In this document: in pieces, positions 1-5,284 of the stretch | Layout: each line of letters opens with the position of its first letter | Numbering within the stretch: position 1 is the first letter of the stretch | From: Bacteriovorax sp. UBA1852 | GTDB lineage: Bacteria > Bdellovibrionota > Bacteriovoracia > Bacteriovoracales > Bacteriovoracaceae | Assembly: GCA_002338505.1 (NCBI GenBank) | Contig: DDIK01000215.1 | Location: 1-11,444, forward strand | Direction: 5' to 3' | DNA length: 11,444 nt | Position numbers and translations under genes: made by a program | The notes under the pieces: model-generated | What the model saw: only the letters and a program-made list of their open reading frames with translations | Databases searched by the model: none | What the model was told of the DNA's origin: nothing

Positions 1-134
1 TATGCAATTAAAGCTGTTAATCCAAACTTCTTTGTTCCAATTACACGGTAATACTTCATCATTAAACAAAATAGTACAGTCACGATCGGAAACGAGTAGA
101 TAGGATCTGCAACAATGTTAATAAATTCTTTCAT
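1..134 (-). CDS. N-terminal fragment of a membrane protein downstream of cytochrome b (partial)
   Basis: The first 44 codons of a minus-strand gene start at an ATG (132-134) and run off the left edge still open. The visible protein begins MKEFINIVADPIYSFPIV and has a hydrophobic segment at about residues 12-27, a basic stretch around 28-36 (KYYRVIGTKK) and the beginning of a second hydrophobic segment. A good Shine-Dalgarno (AGAAGGA) lies about 9 bases upstream, within a duplicated 12-base block. It follows cytochrome b by 38 bases on the same strand, so it is probably in the same operon. The upstream cytochrome b carries only the four-helix N-terminal half, so a subunit IV-like protein or a cytochrome c subunit is expected next. 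The fragment is too short to confirm either. Confidence 0.7.
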   Translation of the reverse strand, partial: MKEFINIVADPIYSFPIVTVLFCLMMKYYRVIGTKKFGLTALIA

Positions 135-141
135 CTTATAA

Positions 142-165
142 TTTCCTTCTTAAATTCCTTCTTAA
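142..165 (-). repeat. Tandem 12-bp duplication carrying two Shine-Dalgarno cores
   Basis: Positions 142-153 and 154-165 are near-identical 12-base copies (11 of 12 bases match). On the minus strand each contains TTAAGAAGGAA, an anti-16S-like core. Only the copy nearer the ATG at 134 is at normal ribosome-binding distance; the other lies 12 bases further upstream. Confidence 0.75.
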
Positions 166-172
166 CATGGCC

Positions 173-955
173 CTATAGAGGCGCAGAAATTCCACCGTCT
201 TTTCTAACTCTCCAGAAGTGGACAGCAATAAGCGTTCCAACAACAAGCGGTATAAATACACAGTGAAGAATATAAAACCTTAGTAGCGCAGGCTCACCAA
301 CAAAACGACCCGCAAGTAACTGAAAACGAACGTCGTTCTTATCAGAAACCATTACAAAGTCACCAATTTGAGCGAAGGCTGCACCTGGACCACCATGTCC
401 AAGAAATGGAGTTGCTTTTGCCATGTTCGCCCCAACTGTAATTGCCCAAATAGCAAGCTGGTCCCAAGGAAGAAGATAACCAGTAAAAGATAGAAGTAGT
501 GTTAATACTAGAAGGATAACACCAACACCCCAGTTAAATTCTCTTGGTGGTTTATATGAACCAGTCATAAATACACGGAACATGTGAAGCCATACCGTAA
601 TAACCATGGCGTGAGCTCCCCATCTGTGGATTTCTCTCATGATCCCTAAAGGAACGTGCTCTTTTAATGCGATAATATCGTTATAAGCATATTCTGCTGT
701 TGGTCTGTAATAGAACATTAACAGTAAGCCTGTAACAGTTAGTGCTAAGAAGATAAAGAAAGTTAAACCACCCATACACCATGTGTATCCTAGTTGAACC
801 CCTGACTTCTTTAACTTAATTGGATGTAAATGTAGAAAAACATTTCCGGCAACAACTGCAGCTCTATTTCTTGCATTGGTTGGTGGCCCGTGTCTGAAAA
901 TAGATTTCCAAACTTGTGTTTCTCTAATGTAATCAGCAACGCCTCGTTTTGACAT
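173..955 (-). CDS. petB/qcrB-like: Cytochrome b, b6-type N-terminal subunit of a quinol-cytochrome c reductase
   Basis: This is the haem-binding, quinol-oxidising integral membrane subunit of a cytochrome bc/b6f-type complex (260 aa). Four hydrophobic helices are seen at about 61-82, 113-131, 145-165 and 228-248. The first haem-ligand pair is H110 (REIHRW) and H124 (LHMFR), 14 apart. The second is H231 and H246, 15 apart, which is the b6/Bacillus QcrB spacing. GYLLPWDQ (159-166) is the family signature. C60 in YTWCMGGLT aligns with the cysteine that covalently holds haem c(i) in b6 and Bacillus QcrB. The protein ends ISAPL like the ISGPL end of b6, so the subunit IV half is separate or absent. 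A roughly 50-residue extension precedes helix A. The gene follows Rieske by 22 bases with an AGAGG ribosome site. Confidence 0.95.
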   Translation of the reverse strand: MSKRGVADYIRETQVWKSIFRHGPPTNARNRAAVVAGNVFLHLHPIKLKKSGVQLGYTWCMGGLTFFIFLALTVTGLLLMFYYRPTAEYAYNDIIALKEHVPLGIMREIHRWGAHAMVITVWLHMFRVFMTGSYKPPREFNWGVGVILLVLTLLLSFTGYLLPWDQLAIWAITVGANMAKATPFLGHGGPGAAFAQIGDFVMVSDKNDVRFQLLAGRFVGEPALLRFYILHCVFIPLVVGTLIAVHFWRVRKDGGISAPL

Positions 956-977
956 TTTCTCTTACCTCTATATTTAA

Positions 978-1478
978 TTAAACTTCAATAAATGAATTTG
1001 GGTTATCCCACTGACCTTTTTCCCAACGATAAATTTTCGTCTTATCGACTTTTATCGTTCCGTTAGGAGTGAGTGAAATAGCATATCTTTCTAATGGTCT
1101 TGGTGCCGGTCCTTCAAAATTAATACCGTTCATATAGTAACCAGAACCATGACATGGACATTTAAATTTTAATTCAGCAGGTAACCAATTTGGAACACAA
1201 CCTAAGTGTGTACATATGTTTGAAAAGGCCACAAGCTTTCCTTCTTGCTTAACCATCCAAACACCAAAACTATTTTTCCACCGCTCGTCAACGCCAGACT
1301 CATAGTCCTGAGGGTATCCAGCAATGAAATCCATTTCCGGCTCAAAGTTAACGTTAGGGTATGAAAAACGAAATGCAAGAGATGCTAACCCAGCAATTGC
1401 AGACGTAAAGGCAACCCAGCCAACCGTGATAAAACTAAAGAACTCACGTCTATTTAAATGAACTCTTTCCTGAGACAT
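978..1478 (-). CDS. petC/qcrA-like: Rieske 2Fe-2S protein of the quinol-cytochrome c reductase
   Basis: This is the Rieske iron-sulfur subunit (166 aa), which passes electrons from quinol at the cytochrome b Qo site to a c-type cytochrome. Both cluster boxes are intact: CTHLGC (89-94) and CPCHGSGY (107-114). The ligands are C89, H91, C107 and H110, and C94-C109 is the usual stabilising disulfide. The N-terminus has a twin-arginine motif (NRREFFSF, 9-16) followed by a hydrophobic helix at about 14-36. That is the uncleaved Tat signal-anchor expected for Rieske proteins. GPAPRPLERY (123-132) is the conserved strand after the cluster. The ATG at 1478 has AAGGA about 8 bases upstream. The gene heads a Rieske-cytochrome b-unknown cluster behind a near-consensus promoter. 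Confidence 0.97.
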   Translation of the reverse strand: MSQERVHLNRREFFSFITVGWVAFTSAIAGLASLAFRFSYPNVNFEPEMDFIAGYPQDYESGVDERWKNSFGVWMVKQEGKLVAFSNICTHLGCVPNWLPAELKFKCPCHGSGYYMNGINFEGPAPRPLERYAISLTPNGTIKVDKTKIYRWEKGQWDNPNSFIEV

Positions 1479-1548
1479 AAACTATTTCCTTTTCCCTTTA
1501 ATTAGGTCATTATTCTTAAAAGGATATTTTTGTAAACGGGGTAAAATC

Positions 1549-1576
1549 ATTATACTCCCAAAACCACACATTTCAA
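1549..1576 (-). promoter_or_regulatory. Sigma70-type promoter for the Rieske-cytochrome b operon
   Basis: Read on the minus strand, TTGAAA (1571-1576) and a perfect TATAAT (1549-1554) are separated by 16 bases. Transcription would start near 1542, giving a 5' leader of about 64 bases before the Rieske ATG at 1478. It lies in the 172-base gap after the HEAT-repeat gene, so the operon need not depend on read-through from that gene. Confidence 0.7.
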
Positions 1577-1650
1577 GTAGACTCGTCTTAAAAAAAGAGA
1601 GACTTAATTTATGCAAAAATATCAATTTTCAAAAAAGTTGAGCAATACTA

Positions 1651-2508
1651 TCACTCTTGGAACGATTTTAAAACGTCCTGTGCGTAAGCTTTTACTTTTA
1701 TATCTTTTTCGCTATCCAGCATTCTGTCTATAATTGTACTAAGTCTTGTCCAGTTTTCCTTCTTTGCTGCACTGAGTACATTAATCTTAAGTGCTCTAAT
1801 CTCGTCAACTGTGAGAGTAGCGTTGTGAGACTTATCATCCATACTTAAGATCTCTGCAATCACAGGCAAAGCCAATTCATCTTTGTAATATACTAGAGCT
1901 GTTGCAGCTGCATACCTTACAGCAAAGCCATCCGAGCTTTGTAATTGAGCTCTAATCTTCTCTTCGACACCAGGGACTCTGTGCGTCGCAAGGGTTAAGA
2001 CTGACGCCTGAACCATCGCAGCATCCTTAGATTCAAGAAACGACTTAACCTTTGTCCAATCAAAGTTCTTAGGAACCTCCATGTTAGACAAGGCAACTAC
2101 CGCATGGAACTTAATATTCTTATCATCTTCCATCAAACCTTTGGAAATAATTTTTAATGACTTCTGATCTCCAAGAGCACCAGCTGCTACTACAATAAAA
2201 TCCTTTGTTCTTGGATCGATTGTGCTTGTATAAATTTCATCTAGATTTTCGACTAGCCAAGGAATTTCTTCCTCAGGGATTCTGTCGGCAGCGATAACCT
2301 TAGAGAGTTCAAGTGCAGCTACCCACTTGTTACCAAATGTCTTAGACTTCATCTCTCTAACAAGGTCTTTATAGGAGTGTTCTGTTGAAATCATTTTTGT
2401 TACACCAAAGATCACCAAAGCCCCTACTAGAACGATTGCAATAGGTACAACAAGGGATCCAACAAACGGATTCTCCAAAAGTTTCTTATCTATTTTTTTC
2501 TCAGACAT
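1651..2508 (-). CDS. Membrane-anchored HEAT-repeat protein
   Basis: A 285-residue protein with a short basic N-terminus (MSEKKIDKK), one membrane helix at about 14-36, and an all-helical remainder (about 45-285). The helices come in pairs with HEAT/Armadillo-like spacing, for example KFHAVVALSNM, MVQASVLTLATH and AVRYAAATALVYY. The positive-inside rule puts the repeat domain in the periplasm. HEAT solenoids bind protein partners and have no catalytic residues. The gene is on the same strand as, and directly upstream of, the Rieske gene, so a role in assembling or docking the cytochrome complex is a reasonable inference but unproven. I chose the ATG at 2508 (AAAGG about 11 bases upstream). The frame also extends to a TTG at 2565, which would add a second hydrophobic stretch and has no clear ribosome site. 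Confidence 0.85.
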   Translation of the reverse strand: MSEKKIDKKLLENPFVGSLVVPIAIVLVGALVIFGVTKMISTEHSYKDLVREMKSKTFGNKWVAALELSKVIAADRIPEEEIPWLVENLDEIYTSTIDPRTKDFIVVAAGALGDQKSLKIISKGLMEDDKNIKFHAVVALSNMEVPKNFDWTKVKSFLESKDAAMVQASVLTLATHRVPGVEEKIRAQLQSSDGFAVRYAAATALVYYKDELALPVIAEILSMDDKSHNATLTVDEIRALKINVLSAAKKENWTRLSTIIDRMLDSEKDIKVKAYAQDVLKSFQE

Positions 2509-2555
2509 ATAAAGGTTTGCCTTTTTATTAAATATTAATGTAATTAGTGTGATGA

Positions 2556-2584
2556 TTACTAGCAAATAAGTTTTTGTCTGACAA
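2556..2584 (-). promoter_or_regulatory. Possible promoter for the HEAT-repeat gene
   Basis: On the minus strand TTGTCA (2579-2584; 5 of 6 matches to the -35 consensus) is followed after 17 bases by TAGTAA (2556-2561), a poor -10. It sits in the short divergent gap between the HEAT gene and the plus-strand gene at 2596. The weak -10 makes this tentative. Confidence 0.25.
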
Positions 2585-2595
2585 TTGGATTCAAG

Positions 2596-3141
2596 ATGGC
2601 ATTCTTACTAAGAGGATTAATTTTAATAATGTTTATAGCAGTCAACCTGACTACTGCTGTGGCGCTGGGCTGGGTGAGCTTCAAACTTTCACACATCCAA
2701 CTGGCCATCCCCACTTTTCTCTATACAATATTTGCACAAGCGTTTGTCATGTTCTACTTCATCGGAATCGGAAGACTTATTGAAAATATTCACTTGATCA
2801 TTAGCACAAGTACTAACTTGAATGAGTTATTTGATGAAGTTCCGCAAGACCTAGATCCCTACCTCAAGAAGGTCGATAAGTTTGTTTATGATTCGAAGCT
2901 TGCAAAGAGGCAAACTATTCCCTGGACGATTCTCATGCTAATTCTGGGAATGATTGCATTCTTACTTGGTGGAGCACACGATACAAATATGGTTGAGATG
3001 ACGACTCACTCTGGTGTTGTTTATGGATTTATGGCAGCTATGACGATCGGTTTTTTCAGACAATGGTATTATCTTGGAAAAGCTCACTTACTTTTAAGAA
3101 AAGTTAAAACCCTCTTTTCCCTTCCTGATGGACAAATGTAG
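2596..3141 (+). CDS. Four-helix integral membrane protein of unrecognised family
   Basis: A 181-residue protein with four predicted membrane helices at about 7-29, 36-58, 107-126 and 136-155. The 48-residue central loop and the C-terminal tail are rich in Lys/Arg and therefore probably cytoplasmic. The two hairpins would then have short periplasmic turns. Histidines at 33, 66, 128, 138 and 164 lie near predicted membrane boundaries; this could suit metal or haem binding but could also be chance. The ATG at 2596 has only a weak GGAT site. An in-frame ATG at 2629 has AGAGGA 12 bases upstream and is an alternative start, but it would shorten helix 1. The gene is divergent from the HEAT-repeat gene (87 bases apart) and convergent with the gene ending at 3147. 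I do not recognise the family. Confidence 0.8.
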   Translation: MAFLLRGLILIMFIAVNLTTAVALGWVSFKLSHIQLAIPTFLYTIFAQAFVMFYFIGIGRLIENIHLIISTSTNLNELFDEVPQDLDPYLKKVDKFVYDSKLAKRQTIPWTILMLILGMIAFLLGGAHDTNMVEMTTHSGVVYGFMAAMTIGFFRQWYYLGKAHLLLRKVKTLFSLPDGQM

Positions 3142-3146
3142 ATTAA

Positions 3147-4190
3147 TTACTTTTGAAGTGTATTTGATTTATATATTTGACTAGGCTCTTTAAGACCTTC
3201 CCTGAGACTTTTAGAGTCTCTTTTAAAACTATCTTCGATAGCTTTATCAAAAATAGTAATATCTGCGAGACAACTTGTTAATTCATCAAAGTTACTACAA
3301 AACTCTCTCGCTCTATTTGCTGAGGTATTAATCTCATTCCCTGATTGGTATGCCTGTATATTCCTCAAAGATCTACCATCTTCAGTTAGAAGATTTCCAG
3401 ATAAGTTTTTTTCATGCTTTGCGACCAAGTAACCTAGAACACCACAAGACCTCAAGTCAGAGACCTTTTCTTTAAATTGCTCTTGCCTTTTACTAGTAAA
3501 ACTTCCTTTATCCAAAAGTAGTTCTCTAGAATCCTTTTTAAAAGACTCTAATTGCTTATGTTGAGATGAGTATAGAACTTTATTAATAAAACTTGAAACT
3601 TCATCGCCACCAGAAAGATCTTTTTTTCCCGAAGCCTTTAAGGCCTGACATTGAGAATTCTTTTTTTCAATTTCATCAAATACTTTCGAAGACTTTTTAA
3701 TATGACTTCCGCTAAAAAAGCTGCTCGTGTAATTTGTCATATGTAAAACAGCACTTAAAATAACATCAAAAGCTTCTTCACTTTCTGCATAAGCTGGTTG
3801 AATCAACAATCGATAAAAAGTTTCTTTTCTCTTTGAAAAACGCTTTTTAAGTCTGATCTTTAATTCGTCCGAACTTTCACTTTCAATAAGATTAAAAGTA
3901 ACTCCATTAATTGAAACTTTCTTCATTATTATATCAAGGTAAGAAAAATCGAGTTTATTATCACCCGACTCTAAGATATACCTTCTCTTATCAAGCACGA
4001 TTGGATTTTTCTTGTTACGCTTATTGAACTCGTTTACACCTTCGTGAATAACTTGCTGAGAGACCATCAATCTTTGAATGATAAAACGATCTGTAAATTC
4101 AGCCTTTAAAGACTCGAATTTATCTAAACCTAGCACTGTTAAGCTAAGGTTTAGCAGTAGAATTATCTTTATAAATGTCTTAATAAGCAC
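3147..4190 (-). CDS. Exported protein of unknown function with four cysteines
   Basis: A 347-residue protein with a clear Sec-type signal peptide: K4 and K8 within a hydrophobic run to about residue 20, with cleavage likely near VLG-LDK. The mature part is Lys/Ser-rich, mostly helical in character and has no membrane helix. Four cysteines at 181, 249, 298 and 307 could form two disulfides in the periplasm. An unusual internal PAYAES (132-137) looks like a signal-peptidase site but lacks a hydrophobic segment before it. The start is a GTG at 4190 with only an AAAG-type ribosome site; no in-frame ATG lies nearby. It ends 5 bases from the stop of the convergent gene at 3141, with no clear terminator between them. 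No family recognised. Confidence 0.8.
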   Translation of the reverse strand: MLIKTFIKIILLLNLSLTVLGLDKFESLKAEFTDRFIIQRLMVSQQVIHEGVNEFNKRNKKNPIVLDKRRYILESGDNKLDFSYLDIIMKKVSINGVTFNLIESESSDELKIRLKKRFSKRKETFYRLLIQPAYAESEEAFDVILSAVLHMTNYTSSFFSGSHIKKSSKVFDEIEKKNSQCQALKASGKKDLSGGDEVSSFINKVLYSSQHKQLESFKKDSRELLLDKGSFTSKRQEQFKEKVSDLRSCGVLGYLVAKHEKNLSGNLLTEDGRSLRNIQAYQSGNEINTSANRAREFCSNFDELTSCLADITIFDKAIEDSFKRDSKSLREGLKEPSQIYKSNTLQK

Positions 4191-4246
4191 CTCGCATCTT
4201 TATATCTAATCGGTTTTTAAGGACTATTTATTTAAAATTTCGATTA

Positions 4247-4268
4247 TTTGGCACCATCTGAGGCCAAA
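4247..4268. promoter_or_regulatory. Inverted repeat TTTGGC-N10-GCCAAA, candidate operator
   Basis: Perfect 6-base arms (4247-4252 and 4263-4268) flank a 10-base centre in the 170-base divergent region between the exported-protein gene (start 4190) and the beta-barrel gene (start 4361). The arms are comparatively GC-rich within an AT-rich spacer, and the symmetry fits a dimeric regulator. No good sigma70 boxes were found beside it, so which gene it serves is unknown. Confidence 0.4.
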
Positions 4269-4348
4269 GTGACACTGAATATCAAGAAATACCCTACAAA
4301 ATTGATCTTTTTATTGGCATGAACATTGCTGCGAGAAAAGCGCAATCT

Positions 4349-4354
4349 AAGGAG
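4349..4354 (+). promoter_or_regulatory. Shine-Dalgarno site fixing the start of the beta-barrel gene
   Basis: AAGGAG lies 6 bases before the ATG at 4361. The earlier in-frame ATG at 4319 has no such site and would place a polar, charged stretch ahead of the signal peptide, so 4361 is preferred. Confidence 0.8.
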
Positions 4355-4360
4355 AGAGAG

Positions 4361-5263
4361 ATGCGAGATATAAATAAGACTAAGACATTAGTCTGTGCAT
4401 GTGCGTTAACTCTAGGAGTAACGACCTATGCAAACGAAGCAGACAAAGTAGAAATTATTGACCAGGTCAGTGATCAAAGTTCTGCTATAATTTCAACAAC
4501 TGAGATCGATCAAAGCTCAATAAAGTCTAAGCCATGGAGCTTGGCCAATACCTTAGCGCTCTCAACCAGTGCCAAAGAGACTGATGCTCCTACTGATTAT
4601 TTAGTTTCATCATTTTCTGCAGCTTTCACTTATAAGCTTACTGATAGTATCTCTACTCAAGCAGTACTAGCGGCCAGTAAACAGCTTAAAGATGAATATG
4701 AGCAAGCAATTGATGCTGCATTTGTTGGCGTAAGCTTTAAGCTTTTTAGTTACCGAGATACGATTAAAGGTTCTGCTAAACTAAGAACATACTTGCCCGT
4801 CAATAATGATGTCGTTGATACAACCTCATTTAGAGGACGATTATATTCAAACTTCGCCGTGACTGCGAATCTCGCTGACCTAGGTTATAGCTTCATTAAT
4901 ATAAGTTCAGGCCTTACCGTGGCGAAGAACTTTCATGAGTTTCAATTCTCAAATTCAAATAGTTTCAATACCAGCCACTATTCATCATTGTCTCTTGGTG
5001 CAAGTTTTGAATTTGCGGACAAGTATTATGTAGCAATTGGTGGAAGTATGACAACGAAGTGGGACTACGATAACGACCTAACCGGACCTAGTTCGTATGC
5101 GCTAAGCCAAGAGTTAGGATATGCATTTGCAAAAGGCTGGAGTGCAGCAGTCTCTCATGAGATTGGAGGAAGTGCATACGGCTATAACGGGAAAGATTTA
5201 GAAATAGATGTATTTAATAAAGATAATTCAAGTTTAAGCACGAACGTACAGTTTGTGTATTGA
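4361..5263 (+). CDS. Predicted outer-membrane beta-barrel protein
   Basis: A 300-residue secreted protein. A Sec signal peptide (basic residues 2-8, hydrophobic 9-22) probably ends at TTYA, before NEADK. After a polar stretch to about residue 65, the chain alternates short amphipathic strands and turns, for example FSAAFTYKL, SLSLGASFEF, YYVAIGGSM and WSAAVSHEI. It finishes NVQFVY with a terminal aromatic residue, the usual outer-membrane barrel insertion signal. No enzymatic motif is visible, and no cysteine remains in the mature part. The lipoprotein metalloprotease follows 21 bases later with no terminator between, so the two are almost certainly co-transcribed. The substrate or channel function is unknown; a porin-like, structural or protease-partner role are all possible. 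Confidence 0.8.
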   Translation: MRDINKTKTLVCACALTLGVTTYANEADKVEIIDQVSDQSSAIISTTEIDQSSIKSKPWSLANTLALSTSAKETDAPTDYLVSSFSAAFTYKLTDSISTQAVLAASKQLKDEYEQAIDAAFVGVSFKLFSYRDTIKGSAKLRTYLPVNNDVVDTTSFRGRLYSNFAVTANLADLGYSFINISSGLTVAKNFHEFQFSNSNSFNTSHYSSLSLGASFEFADKYYVAIGGSMTTKWDYDNDLTGPSSYALSQELGYAFAKGWSAAVSHEIGGSAYGYNGKDLEIDVFNKDNSSLSTNVQFVY

Positions 5264-5284
5264 TAGAAGAAGAGGGAGAGGAAA

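Noticed and set aside
1622..1641. A hairpin after the HEAT gene stop as its terminator
   Set aside because: The stem is short, almost all A/T and has a mismatch. The sequence after it is only loosely T-rich, so it is not convincing.
2509..2565. A TTG-started N-terminal extension of the HEAT-repeat protein to 2565
   Set aside because: The extension has a rare start codon and no clear ribosome site, and it occupies the divergent promoter region. The ATG at 2508 gives a normal basic N-terminus plus one anchor helix.
2574..2783. A plus-strand frame overlapping the start of the four-helix membrane protein
   Set aside because: It is in a different frame from the longer membrane-protein gene, has no hydrophobic or domain pattern and no ribosome site.
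4249..4264. A sigma54-type promoter from TGGCAC at 4249-4254
   Set aside because: The expected GC of the -12 element is one base out of register and the TTGC element is missing. The bases are better explained as part of the inverted repeat.
4319..4360. An earlier in-frame ATG for the beta-barrel gene at 4319
   Set aside because: It lacks a ribosome site and adds a charged 14-residue stretch before the signal peptide, whereas AAGGAG precedes the ATG at 4361 at ideal distance.
4391..4402. A lipobox-like VCAC in the signal peptide of the beta-barrel protein
   Set aside because: The cysteine at residue 14 comes too soon after the basic region and the hydrophobic core continues past it. Cleavage near residue 24 fits better.
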